The notes under the pieces: generated by a model | What the model was told of the DNA's origin: nothing | The model's database searches: none | The model's input: the letters and a program-made list of their open reading frames with translations, nothing else | Program-made: the position numbers and the translations under genes | Shown here: positions 5,900 through 13,856 of the stretch, in pieces | Layout of the letters: the number at the start of each line of letters is the position of its first letter | Numbering within the stretch: the first letter of the stretch is position 1 | NCBI GenBank assembly: GCA_964385305.1 | Contig: CAYLOP010000040.1 | Span: 1-21,525 of the forward strand | DNA: 21,525 nucleotides | DNA from: CAYLOP01 sp964385305 | Lineage (GTDB): Bacteria > Chloroflexota > Anaerolineae > Anaerolineales > E44-bin32 | Direction: 5' to 3'

Positions 5900-8704
5900 A
5901 TGAATCCCATCCAACGTGTGCACAACCTCGGCCAATCCATCTGGTTGGATTACATCCGGCGCGACCTGATTGAAAGTGGTGAGCTTGCGGCGCGCATCGC
6001 GTCCGGCGAGGTGCGCGGTGTAACCTCCAATCCAACGATCTTCGAGAAGGCTATCGCAGGATCGGATCTATACACGGCCGATCTGCGTGCCATGACACAA
6101 GCAGGATGGGAGACAGAGTGGATCTTCGAAGCGCTTTCCATCGATGATATTCGCGCCGCTACGAAGGTCTTTCTCCCACTTTACGAAGAAACCAATGGTG
6201 GCGATGGTTTTGTGTCGATCGAAGTCAACCCGGAGCTTGCTGATGACACCGAGAGCACTGTCCGAGAAGTACTCAAGTTATGGGACGCCGTCAACAGGCC
6301 CAATGTGATGATCAAGATCCCTGCAACGCAGGCGGGCATACCCGCTATCGAGCGCGCCATCACACAGGGGATCAACGTCAACGTGACCTTGATCTTCTCG
6401 CTGGATCGCTATGCCGAAGTGATAGAGGCCTACCAGCGAGGACTTGAAAACCGTCTGGCGCAAGGTCATCCAATTGATCATATCGCATCGGTCGCATCCT
6501 TTTTTGTTTCACGTGTCGACACTGCCGTTGACGAACGTCTCGACGAGATCATTCGTGAGGGTGGAGATAACGCAGACCGGGCGACCACATTGCTCGGTAA
6601 AGCAGCGATCGCCAATGCCAAGGTGGCATATGCACAATTTAAATCGGTCTTCGGTAGCGACCGGTTTAAGAAGCTCGCCGAAAACGGTGCGCGCGTACAA
6701 AGACCGCTTTGGGCATCTACAAGCACGAAGAACCCCGCGTACTATGACACGAGGTATGTGGATTCTCTAATCGGTCAGTACACGGTGAACACCATCCCGC
6801 CGCACACGCTCGAAGCTTTTCGTGATCATGGTGAGGCCGAACTCACCCTCGAGCAGGAACTATCGGTGTCGGTGGCACAGTTGGATGCATTAGAGAGGCT
6901 CGGTATCTCTATGCAGGAGGTGACGGACCAGCTCGAGCGGGAGGGTGTGGAGAAGTTTATCCAATCGTATCACTCACTCCTAGCCACCCTCCGCAAGCGC
7001 GCCCGACAATTTAACAAGGAGCTTGCTGGGCTCAGCGGAGATGCGCGGGCAATCCTGAATATCCTAGATGAGGGTGAATTCACGCGACGCTTATGGGAGG
7101 GCGACGTGGCCCTTTGGCCACGCGCGGCATCCTTGCCCTCTGAGAAGATCGGGTTGAATCAATGGTTAACCGCTCCGCAAGCGATGTGCCAGCAGATTGA
7201 TGAAATTCAAGCGTTCGTTACGGCTGTCCTCGAAGATGGCTACCGTGATGCGGTTCTGCTTTGCATGGAGCGCCCTTCACACACGGTCAACGTTCTCAAG
7301 CGACTCCTTGATCCTTCCGATGGATTGGAACTGACCGTGCTCGATACCGTCGATCCATCCGTGGTTGCACGAGTAGTCCGGAAAGTGCGATGGGGTGAGA
7401 CGCTATTTGTAGTCGCCAGCGGTGATGGGAGCGCTAAGGATATTCGCGCCCTTGTTGATTTCTTCTGGGAGCGGGCGCAAGATCATGACCAGGCGAGCGC
7501 CGGGGACTATTTCGTCGCGGTGACTCAACCCGGCTCGCCCCTCGAATCGCTCGCTCAGGAGCGTAATTTCCGACGTGTTTTTCGATCGATGCCGGGTGTT
7601 GAAAACACATTCAGCTTTTTCTCGATCTCAACGATCCTTCCCGCGGCGCTTGTGGGACTGGATGTGAACGCACTTCTCCAGGGAGGGGTGCGAATGGCTA
7701 AAGCCTGCGGACCAGATCAAGCTGCCGCACGTAATCCAGGTCTGTTCCTCGGAGCATTGCTGGGCGCAGCTGCGCGCCAGTGCCGCGGAAAACTCACCCT
7801 CGTGTGTGACCCCGGTCTGGAGCCTTTCGCTGAGTGGATGGCATCCAGCGCAGCGTTGCACCTTGGAGGTCCAGCAGTAGGGATCATCACGGTGGCCGGC
7901 GAACCAACTGGATATGGTCGCGTCTATCCTGCCGACCGCACCTTGCTCTACTTGCGACAGGTTGGTGCACTCGATCGGCGATTGAATGGCTGGGTTAAAA
8001 CCCAGCACCCTGTCATCGTTCTCGAGATTGACGGGGAGAGCGAGGATGTCGGGGCTGTGAGCTATCAGTGGCAAGTGAGCTTGGCTGTCGCGTGCCATCT
8101 GCTTCAAGTAAATCCCTTCGATCAGGCAGGTGCTTTGCACGCCAGGAAATGGTTTGATGATCTACTTCAGACCTATGAACGGCGAGGTAAGCTCCCTCTA
8201 CCGGATACAGCATGGCGTGGGGAGGGTATTGAACTGTGGAGATCATCCGAATCCCTGGGAGGGCATCGGACAGAGGGGCTGGTAGATCTCATCGCCAACG
8301 TCTTAGATGGGGAAATTTCAATCATCTCCTTTCAGATGCACATGCAGCCAAATGCAACGGAGCACGCGGCTTTAGCCCACCTTCGGCGCAACCTGCGCGA
8401 TCAATTCGGCGTGGCCACCACCGTGGAGATCGGCCCCCACGTTACTGTGCCCAGGAGGGATTCCTCCAAGAACAGGGTGCAGGCGTGGGCTCATTTTGTT
8501 TTATCGGCGGACTCGAAAGCCCAGCACGAGCTTTCGGGCAACGGGATCCCTCTGGAGACCCTTCATCTTGCACATGCGATTGCGGGGTTTCAGATGCTCT
8601 CTCGTTCTCAGAGAACAGTGATTGGTTTGCACATGGATTCCTCGACACGTTTCCATGGTGTAGTCGAAGCATTCATGAAAGCCTTAGACCAGATTCAGAA
8701 GTAA
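5900..8704 (+). CDS. tal-pgi: Transaldolase / glucose-6-phosphate isomerase fusion with a degenerate PGI half
   Basis: A 934-residue two-domain protein. Residues 1-370 are a transaldolase, which transfers a dihydroxyacetone unit between sugar phosphates. It looks active: Asp17 (WLDYIRRDL), TSNPTIF (42-48), Schiff-base Lys139 (VMIKIPAT), FFVSRVD (201-207) and WASTSTKNP (271-279). Residues about 380-934 align by overall order with the phosphoglucose isomerase half of known Tal-PGI fusions. However, the usual GMGGSSL loop reads CMERPSH (455-461), the SKSGTT phosphate loop reads SGDGSA (507-512), the RYS region reads ENTFSF (568-573), the Glu in ESTGKE is lost (ASSAALHLGG, 648-657), and GQLHKGG is replaced near 850-858. 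NPFDQ (738-742) is kept. There is no frameshift or internal stop. Glucose-6-phosphate isomerase activity is therefore doubtful. AGGAGG lies before the ATG. Confidence 0.9.
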   Translation: MNPIQRVHNLGQSIWLDYIRRDLIESGELAARIASGEVRGVTSNPTIFEKAIAGSDLYTADLRAMTQAGWETEWIFEALSIDDIRAATKVFLPLYEETNGGDGFVSIEVNPELADDTESTVREVLKLWDAVNRPNVMIKIPATQAGIPAIERAITQGINVNVTLIFSLDRYAEVIEAYQRGLENRLAQGHPIDHIASVASFFVSRVDTAVDERLDEIIREGGDNADRATTLLGKAAIANAKVAYAQFKSVFGSDRFKKLAENGARVQRPLWASTSTKNPAYYDTRYVDSLIGQYTVNTIPPHTLEAFRDHGEAELTLEQELSVSVAQLDALERLGISMQEVTDQLEREGVEKFIQSYHSLLATLRKRARQFNKELAGLSGDARAILNILDEGEFTRRLWEGDVALWPRAASLPSEKIGLNQWLTAPQAMCQQIDEIQAFVTAVLEDGYRDAVLLCMERPSHTVNVLKRLLDPSDGLELTVLDTVDPSVVARVVRKVRWGETLFVVASGDGSAKDIRALVDFFWERAQDHDQASAGDYFVAVTQPGSPLESLAQERNFRRVFRSMPGVENTFSFFSISTILPAALVGLDVNALLQGGVRMAKACGPDQAAARNPGLFLGALLGAAARQCRGKLTLVCDPGLEPFAEWMASSAALHLGGPAVGIITVAGEPTGYGRVYPADRTLLYLRQVGALDRRLNGWVKTQHPVIVLEIDGESEDVGAVSYQWQVSLAVACHLLQVNPFDQAGALHARKWFDDLLQTYERRGKLPLPDTAWRGEGIELWRSSESLGGHRTEGLVDLIANVLDGEISIISFQMHMQPNATEHAALAHLRRNLRDQFGVATTVEIGPHVTVPRRDSSKNRVQAWAHFVLSADSKAQHELSGNGIPLETLHLAHAIAGFQMLSRSQRTVIGLHMDSSTRFHGVVEAFMKALDQIQK

Positions 8705-8717
8705 GCGAGGAGATAAA

Positions 8718-9392
8718 GTGACCGAACAGCACAGTTTCCTTCAATCCACCATTGTGGATGAACTGACCCCAGGCAAGAGGAAAGCGATGCTGCGAGCGCT
8801 TGAATTGCTGGTCGGACCGGATATACACATACGCCGTCAAGGTTTTGAGCAGCTACTCGCTTTTAATGCTCAACGACGTTCGCCGCTTTGCGCAGCCGTC
8901 TTCGCAATGCGTATCAAGGAACCGGATCTTGCGTTGAGACGCGAAATAATCCACGGGCTTGCGAATGTGCTACGCGTGGACGGTGAGGGTAAACGATCCC
9001 CAGAGCGCGTCCGGCGATGGCTGCGTCATACACTCGGGGGCATGCAGCTGCGAGAGATCTGTTCGCTCCTTGAGGTAGTTTGCGTCTATCCAGAAGACCT
9101 GAAGACGGTCTGCTGTGTGGTGAATGCCTGTTCTTCCGCTGGCGACACACTGGTGCGCATCCTCTTGGATCGCAGGATGGACCTCGCTCTCCGATTAGCA
9201 GCTACCGAGATTGTGGGAGAGGTAGGTTTTTTAGATGCGAAGCCGGCACTGGAAACTTTGTTGCAGCGTATTGCAGCGCGGCAAGCAGGTCAGTTGGAGA
9301 TGGGCTTCTCAGGTAGTCTTACAAAGGAAGCAGATATTCTGATGTCAGCAGCACGATCAGCCTTAAACGCGCTTAGAGAGGCGGCGATTTGA
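8718..9392 (+). CDS. Helical-repeat-like (HEAT/ARM-like) protein, unknown function
   Basis: A 224-residue, almost wholly helical protein starting at GTG 8718 with GAGGAG about 6 nt upstream and only 13 nt after the fusion gene's stop. It reads as successive helix pairs (for example RRQGFEQLLAFNAQRR, LALRREIIHGLANVLR, LALRLAATEIVGEVG, AKPALETLLQRI), a rhythm like HEAT or armadillo repeats that scaffold protein contacts. There is no catalytic motif, signal peptide or membrane segment. Several cysteines cluster mid-protein (REICSLLEVVCVYP, TVCCVVNAC), without a clear metal-binding spacing. Its stop overlaps the next gene's start, so the two proteins are probably made together. HEAT-like is a visual judgement; no specific family recognised. 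Confidence 0.7.
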   Translation: MTEQHSFLQSTIVDELTPGKRKAMLRALELLVGPDIHIRRQGFEQLLAFNAQRRSPLCAAVFAMRIKEPDLALRREIIHGLANVLRVDGEGKRSPERVRRWLRHTLGGMQLREICSLLEVVCVYPEDLKTVCCVVNACSSAGDTLVRILLDRRMDLALRLAATEIVGEVGFLDAKPALETLLQRIAARQAGQLEMGFSGSLTKEADILMSAARSALNALREAAI

Positions 9393-10180
9393 ACCAGCCG
9401 AGCAGGAAGCGAAAAAGCCCGGTATCGAAGCGGATTCTTTTTGGAGCTGATGAGCCGATCTTCTCCGTTTTGCCGGCCAACATACAGGCGAACTTTCGTA
9501 GCACGTCCTCGGAGAATGCCCTTCTATGGAATCTCATCTACCCACTTGCCCAACCCGACATCGCTTTGGATACTCTTCTCGAACTGCGTCCTCTGTGGGG
9601 TACGCACACGCGAAATGGTGGGGAAGCCGACGAGCTAAAGCCTTACTTCTGGGGGTATGCGATCGATGGGGAACGCCTGGCTGAATTGGATTCTGTTCTC
9701 CTCGCGCTTGATGGCGCGGGACATCAAACAGAAGTTGATTTGTTCCTCGTGGGGCAGAAAAATCTCATCTTGGCCGAGGTGAAGAACCAGAGCAGCTTCG
9801 GGCGTTGTTCACGCTACGCGCAGGGTCGATGCCCTGAAATCCATGCCCACCAGGATACAGAGGAAAGATCCTGTAAGTACTGGGAAGTTTCGAACGCACG
9901 TTTCGATTCCGAATTGCACTTTGGCCCCAGTCCCGAAGATGGGCAAGGACCTCCCGCCTGTTACAGACATTACCAACTGGCACGCACATTCATGGTGGGG
10001 AAAACCCTTGCCGCACGCATGGGGCTTTTATTTCATCTTTGGTTGGTTCTCCCGCAGGCGAACTGGCCTTCCATCGAGCCTACCTGGCTTGATTTTGCGG
10101 ACCGCATACGGCGCGATGACCTTTGGCGGCGGATGCGTGTTATAAGTTGGGATGATGTCCAGCGAATAGGGATTCGATAA
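9389..10180 (+). CDS. PD-(D/E)XK nuclease-like protein with four cysteines
   Basis: A 263-residue protein starting at TTG 9389 (its TGA-overlapping TTGA start sits on the stop of the preceding gene; no later in-frame Met is usable). Its core has the nuclease-type signature EVDLFLVG (Asp117) followed by LAEVKNQ (Glu130-x-Lys132), which is the D...E-x-K spacing of PD-(D/E)XK restriction-like folds. Four cysteines, Cys140, Cys148, Cys162 and Cys191, then surround a region ending in CYRHYQLARTFMVG and could bind zinc or an Fe-S cluster. The C-terminus holds two hydrophobic strand-like segments. It may belong with the small putative restriction-endonuclease-like families (PGN_0703 type), which I cannot confirm. 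No methylase or specificity subunit is nearby. Its coupling to a sugar-phosphate operon is unexplained. Confidence 0.65.
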   Translation: MNQPSRKRKSPVSKRILFGADEPIFSVLPANIQANFRSTSSENALLWNLIYPLAQPDIALDTLLELRPLWGTHTRNGGEADELKPYFWGYAIDGERLAELDSVLLALDGAGHQTEVDLFLVGQKNLILAEVKNQSSFGRCSRYAQGRCPEIHAHQDTEERSCKYWEVSNARFDSELHFGPSPEDGQGPPACYRHYQLARTFMVGKTLAARMGLLFHLWLVLPQANWPSIEPTWLDFADRIRRDDLWRRMRVISWDDVQRIGIR

Positions 10181-10343
10181 GGTTCGTTTTGAGAGCAAAG
10201 AGCTCTTGGTATCAATGGCGGGCTGATGAAAACGAACGCTTGGAGCATCTGAGTGTTATCGTCGCAGTCGAATAGAGTTCTGATATGTTTCTTATTAGGG
10301 TGAGCTTGCGGACAAGTGCCATGCATATGGCGGGGAGGTGGAC

Positions 10344-10976
10344 ATGGAAATAAGCGGCCCTGATGCGCTCTCTGTAGACGTTGGCGCTCGGATGAGGCGG
10401 ATGCGTGAGGAGAGGGGGCTATCCATACGGGCTTTGGCCAGAATGAGCGGGATGTCGGCAAATGCGCTGAGCATGATTGAACGCGGCAGGAGCTCGGCTT
10501 CGGTCAGCACGCTCTATAAGGTAGCTACCGCTTTTGGTATGCCGATTACAAGTTTTTTCGAAAGCGGAGCGACCAAGGATGATGTCGTCTTTTGTAAAGC
10601 GGCGGGGCGAACACGCGTCTCTTTTTCACGCGGTTTGTGGGAGGGATTAGGGGGGGAGAAATTCTCGGGTCGTGTGGAGCCGTTTGCGCTCACGCTGGAG
10701 AGCGGCGCAAGCAGCGGACCTATGGCTATCGAGCATTCCGGTCATGAGTTTGTGCTTTGCTTACGCGGTCAGCTTGAATATCAAGTTGAAAAGGAGATCT
10801 ACCTCCTCGAGCCCGGTGATAGCCTGCTCTTCGCCGCACACCTCACTCATCGCTGGCGCAATCCAGGCCCGACAGTCACCAACGCTGTTTTTGTGCTCTC
10901 TGATTTCGAAGAAGCCCCGCCAGGGGTTTACCATCGTGGACTTCAGAAACAGGGCGAAGCAGGGGGAGTAGCTTAA
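10344..10976 (+). CDS. XRE-family transcriptional regulator with C-terminal cupin domain
   Basis: A 210-residue HTH-cupin regulator. Residues about 14-70 are a Cro/C1-type helix-turn-helix (MRRMREERGLSIRALARMSG, with the recognition helix near SANALSMIERGRSS). Residues about 112-186 form a cupin barrel (HSGHEFVLCLRGQLEYQV, LEPGDSLLF, HLTHRWRN), expected to sense a small ligand. An in-frame GTG at 10338 exists, but GGAGG at 10334-10338 overlaps it; ATG 10344 at the proper distance is preferred. It stands alone between the nuclease-like gene and a convergent sulfur operon, so its targets are unknown. It may control itself or distant genes. The 160-bp upstream spacer holds a 10-bp palindrome (AAGAGCTCTT, 10198-10207) and no clear promoter. 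Confidence 0.9.
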   Translation: MEISGPDALSVDVGARMRRMREERGLSIRALARMSGMSANALSMIERGRSSASVSTLYKVATAFGMPITSFFESGATKDDVVFCKAAGRTRVSFSRGLWEGLGGEKFSGRVEPFALTLESGASSGPMAIEHSGHEFVLCLRGQLEYQVEKEIYLLEPGDSLLFAAHLTHRWRNPGPTVTNAVFVLSDFEEAPPGVYHRGLQKQGEAGGVA

Positions 10977-11021
10977 GTTGAGGGGCTATACCAGGGCTTC
11001 ATGTTGTTGGGGAGAGGAAAA

Positions 11022-11041
11022 GGGCGGCTTGGCGGCCGCCC
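11022..11041. terminator. Bidirectional terminator between convergent genes
   Basis: GGGCGGC (11022-11028) and GCCGCCC (11035-11041) form a 7-bp GC stem with a 6-nt loop. On the minus strand it is followed by TTTTCC, on the plus strand by TCGTTTG. It lies between the stops of the XRE-cupin gene and the DsrE-like gene, which converge here. Confidence 0.6.
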
Positions 11042-11069
11042 CTCGTTTGTGCGATCTCAAGGGTGGGGG

Positions 11070-11555
11070 TTAGACGAACAGTACCTGCGCGCCATCTGCA
11101 AGTTCAAGCATCTCCATTGCGCCGAGCACTTCCGCGCCCTCAACCAGATCCTCTTGCGTTAGCTTCATCATGTCCATAGACATCTTACAGCCATAAACCT
11201 TCGCGCCCGAATCGATCACCGTCTGGACGAACTCTCCCACGGGCGGGAAATCGAGTTTGTCGATCTCACGTCGCATCATCCAGCTCGCCATGGCGGACAT
11301 GCCGGGGATGACGCCAACCAGGGAGGGTATGTGGAACCAGGGATGCATGCTAGGATTACCAACGGTTGCCACACTCAGTTTGTCCATCTTTGCCTTGGTG
11401 ATGATATCCAGCCCCCAGAAGGTGAAGAATAGATCGACTTCGATGCCGCTCATGCGAGCCGCATTTGCCAGGATGAGGGGTGGATAGGCCATATCCAGGG
11501 AACCTTTTGAGGCCACAATACAAAGCTTTCGCTTGCCATTTTCATGGGTCGTCAT
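11070..11555 (-). CDS. DsrE2-like (DsrE/F/H superfamily) sulfur-transfer protein
   Basis: A 161-residue member of the DsrE/DsrF/DrsH-like family, which carries sulfur as a persulfide in sulfur-oxidation or tRNA-thiolation relays. Seen: an N-terminal KLCIVASKGSLDMAYPPLI beta-alpha start, FFTFWGLDI (residues 43-51), and the conserved cysteine motif VYGCKMSMDMM (120-130) with Cys123. A second cysteine is Cys12. There is a fairly hydrophobic middle (HIPSLVGVIPGMSAMASWMM), as in DsrE2 proteins. It is the last gene of the operon, 32 nt after the TusE-like stop, with AAGGAG before its ATG. It probably exchanges sulfur with the TusE-like neighbour, by analogy with known DsrE-TusA-DsrC relays. No TusA or rhodanese is in the window. 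Confidence 0.87.
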   Translation of the reverse strand: MTTHENGKRKLCIVASKGSLDMAYPPLILANAARMSGIEVDLFFTFWGLDIITKAKMDKLSVATVGNPSMHPWFHIPSLVGVIPGMSAMASWMMRREIDKLDFPPVGEFVQTVIDSGAKVYGCKMSMDMMKLTQEDLVEGAEVLGAMEMLELADGAQVLFV

Positions 11556-11587
11556 GATCTTTAACTCCTTTTAGATCCGGATTGGGT

Positions 11588-11908
11588 TTAGATACAACCA
11601 GTCGGTTTGCCAAGGCCAGAAAGCTTTGCGGCTAGTTTGGCCGGGCCGCCAGGGAATAGTTGATAGATCTCCTTGGTGGAGACGTCGGTGTTTTTTGTGA
11701 TGCGGCGCAACGTTGGTGCTTCACCATTGGTTGCGAACTCTTGGCGGTTGAAGTTAATAACGACCCAATGGCGGTCTGTCAGATCAACCCCTTCGCGTGC
11801 TGCAATGGCGGCGGCGATATCGGGAGTCCAGGCGTTTGGGTCAACCATGAAACCTTCGCCATCGAATTCAATCGTGTCGAGGTTGGTGAGTGTAGCTTGC
11901 TCGTTCAT
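11588..11908 (-). CDS. TusE/DsrC-family sulfur carrier with a single cysteine
   Basis: A 106-residue TusE/DsrC-family protein that carries sulfur on a flexible C-terminal arm. Seen: the family core FDGEGFMVDPNAWTPDIA (residues 15-32), AREGVDLTDRHWVVINF (37-53), and the C-terminal KPTGCI with penultimate Cys105, the universally used residue. The second DsrC cysteine, 11 positions earlier, is Ala94 here, so the protein cannot form the intramolecular disulfide/trisulfide of a full DsrC working with DsrAB. It is therefore TusE-like or a DsrC paralogue used for persulfide passing. GGAGAG precedes the ATG. It follows the DUF1641 gene by 35 nt and precedes the DsrE-like gene. Confidence 0.88.
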   Translation of the reverse strand: MNEQATLTNLDTIEFDGEGFMVDPNAWTPDIAAAIAAREGVDLTDRHWVVINFNRQEFATNGEAPTLRRITKNTDVSTKEIYQLFPGGPAKLAAKLSGLGKPTGCI

Positions 11909-11930
11909 CGTATCTCTCCTTTGAATTGTT

Positions 11931-11942
11931 AATTGATCAATT
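11931..11942. promoter_or_regulatory. 12-bp perfect palindrome between DUF1641 and TusE-like genes
   Basis: AATTGATCAATT is a perfect A/T-rich palindrome that directly follows the DUF1641 stop codon on the minus strand and precedes the TusE-like ribosome site. It could be an internal operator or simply an A/T-rich spacer. Function not shown. Confidence 0.35.
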
Positions 11943-11943
11943 C

Positions 11944-12612
11944 CTAATTCAGACTCTTATCTTCTGGCTGATCGGCCAATGCTTTGACGATATTTAACAT
12001 GCGCGCAAGCCCTTTGCGGACTTTCGGATTGGTGAGTTCGCGCAGCAAGGCAAACGTGGACGGTACTTTCCCGTTCCCCTGGTCCGGTTCCTGGATCGAG
12101 TCGATAGCGTTGTTGGCCAGGGTGAGCACCTCGGGCTGTGTCATATTCCGAACGGTTTTAAGGATGGTGACGATGTTGTCACCCAGGGCGCGTACGTCCC
12201 CCGCATCGAACTCGTCTACGATGCGCTCAAGGATGTACCATCCTCCGCGCACAAAGTCGAAGTAGCCCTCGCGCTCCATCCCATCCAACAATTCAACGCT
12301 GTCCGAGAACACCTGCCTCCCGAGGAGTTGAAACTCGTCGACCAGATCCATGCCGGCTTCGAGATAGTCGAGCAGCAGCGTCATGCGACGTGTGTCGCGC
12401 AACAGGCGCTTCAGCAGGAAGAGCACGTCTTCTAGTTCGAAATCCATCCCGATCTCGCTCAACTCGTCGATGGTGAGCTTGAGCATGTGGTTGGCGATGG
12501 GGACGAGATCGCGCTTGAGTTCATCGTACTCGTCCTGACGTTTGCGCTGCAGATCGATCTGCTCGGTTAGGTAGTCGATCTTATTGTGGAGGCTTACGAG
12601 GTCGTTTCCCAT
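11944..12612 (-). CDS. DUF1641 domain protein, partner of the SQR-like flavoprotein
   Basis: A 222-residue, highly charged helical protein. The start is ATG 12612, preceded by AAGGAG; a GTG seven codons upstream overlaps the previous gene and lacks a site. Residues about 5-45 look like a coiled coil (SLHNKIDYLTEQIDLQRKR). A long helical middle follows, and near the C-terminus the DUF1641 signature LRELTNPKVRKGLARMLNIVKAL. There is no cysteine and no membrane segment. DUF1641 genes are often found next to sulfide:quinone oxidoreductase-like or formate dehydrogenase-like genes, as here. The molecular role is not established; an assembly or membrane-docking partner of the flavoprotein is inference. 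The start lies 11 nt after the flavoprotein's stop. Confidence 0.85.
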   Translation of the reverse strand: MGNDLVSLHNKIDYLTEQIDLQRKRQDEYDELKRDLVPIANHMLKLTIDELSEIGMDFELEDVLFLLKRLLRDTRRMTLLLDYLEAGMDLVDEFQLLGRQVFSDSVELLDGMEREGYFDFVRGGWYILERIVDEFDAGDVRALGDNIVTILKTVRNMTQPEVLTLANNAIDSIQEPDQGNGKVPSTFALLRELTNPKVRKGLARMLNIVKALADQPEDKSLN

Positions 12613-12623
12613 AACGCCACTCC

Positions 12624-13856
12624 TTAGTTCCACTTGCCGGCCATGCTCATTTGCGATTCAAAGGGCATCTCGCCGCCTTTGAGCATGACATTCCAATAGA
12701 TCCAGCGGAAGGTCATCTTCCCCCAGTGATTGACGGCCGATTCCTTCAAAAGGGAAAATGGTCCCAGCCCTGGGAGCGGAAACTTTCCAGGCAGTGGTTC
12801 GACGTCGTAGTTGAAATCGATCAAGATCCCTTTATCGAATCCGGATTCGATGAAGCAGTTAGCGTGGCCATCGAATTTGGGTTGAGGTTCGAGGCCTTCC
12901 ATGTGGCGCAAGATGTTCTCGACCAGGACGTCCAGCATGAAGTGGGCGACCGAACCAGCTTTCGAGGTAGGGACATCGGCGGCGTCGCCGATCACCCAAA
13001 CATTCTCCCAGCCCTTGGATTGCAAGGTGTGCTTGTCAGTGGGAATAAAGTTGAGTTCATCCCCCATCCCGGAGCGTCCGATTACCTCGGCGCCCATATT
13101 GGTCGGCACCGTGACGAGAATATCGAAAGGGATCTCTCGCTCGTCGTAGGAACGGACCACGTTCTTCTCATGGTCGACGGCTCCGATGTTGAAATCGGCT
13201 TCAAGAATGATGTTCTTTTTCTCGAGCATGTCTCCCAAGATGGTGGAGGCTCTGGGTTTGGTAAACGCGCCAGGAAGCGGGGTTGCATAGACAAGTTCAA
13301 CGTCTCGACGAATGCCGCGTTCGTGGAAGAACCAATCCGCAAGAAACAGGAACTCCAGGGGTGCGACGGGGCATTTGATGGGCATTTCCACCACATTCAA
13401 CACCATGCGCCCACCATGCCAGAATTTCAGCGCACGACCAAGGGCTGCGGCGCCATCCGGAGTGTAGAAGTCGAAGACATTCTTATGCCAACCATTATCT
13501 CGAAGACCGGGCGTCTCCTCAGGGACGATCCGGCTGCCTGTGGCGATGACCAGGTAATCGTAGTTGATGACGCGCTTGCCATTGCTCAAGCGAACGCGAT
13601 TCTCGTCAGGTTCAATGAGCTCGATTTCCGAGAGGATGAACTCCACATTGTGAGGGATAAAATCCCGCTTGGATTTGACGACATCGTGAGGGGCATAAAT
13701 GCCGAAGGGGATGAAGAGAAACCCCGGTTGGTAGTAGTGGTTCTCGTCTGCGTCGACGAGCAGGATCTTCCACTCGTCTGGATCGAGATTGTCGGCCATT
13801 TTATTTGCGACCATGGTCCCGGCGGTGCCGGCACCGAGGATAAGGAACGTTTTCAT
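12624..13856 (-). CDS. sqr: Sulfide:quinone oxidoreductase-like FAD flavoprotein
   Basis: A 410-residue two-dinucleotide-binding-domain flavoprotein. Seen: the FAD motif ILGAGTAG (residues 6-13), the ATGSR motif (105-109), a second FAD motif VWVIGDAADVP (287-296), and a C-terminal amphipathic tail (FRWIYWNVMLKGGEMP, QMSMAGKW) typical of SQR-like monotopic membrane proteins. The only two cysteines are Cys162 (MPIKCPVAP) and Cys334 (HANCFIESG). They sit where SQRs keep the redox pair that takes up sulfide and forms polysulfide. Expected role: oxidise sulfide or persulfide and pass electrons to quinone. Its ATG overlaps the ArsR stop (ATGA), so it is co-translated with the regulator. A related role with another sulfur substrate is possible. 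Confidence 0.87.
   Translation of the reverse strand: MKTFLILGAGTAGTMVANKMADNLDPDEWKILLVDADENHYYQPGFLFIPFGIYAPHDVVKSKRDFIPHNVEFILSEIELIEPDENRVRLSNGKRVINYDYLVIATGSRIVPEETPGLRDNGWHKNVFDFYTPDGAAALGRALKFWHGGRMVLNVVEMPIKCPVAPLEFLFLADWFFHERGIRRDVELVYATPLPGAFTKPRASTILGDMLEKKNIILEADFNIGAVDHEKNVVRSYDEREIPFDILVTVPTNMGAEVIGRSGMGDELNFIPTDKHTLQSKGWENVWVIGDAADVPTSKAGSVAHFMLDVLVENILRHMEGLEPQPKFDGHANCFIESGFDKGILIDFNYDVEPLPGKFPLPGLGPFSLLKESAVNHWGKMTFRWIYWNVMLKGGEMPFESQMSMAGKWN

Noticed and set aside
8236..8721. A 161-codon plus-strand frame overlapping the end of the fusion gene
   Set aside because: It is another frame within the conserved PGI-like C-terminus. I considered whether it signalled a frameshift that explains the lost motifs, but the 934-codon frame continues with PGI-like sequence to its own stop and the +1 frame does not.
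9389..10180. A restriction-modification system
   Set aside because: No methyltransferase or specificity gene lies nearby; only a nuclease-like core is visible.
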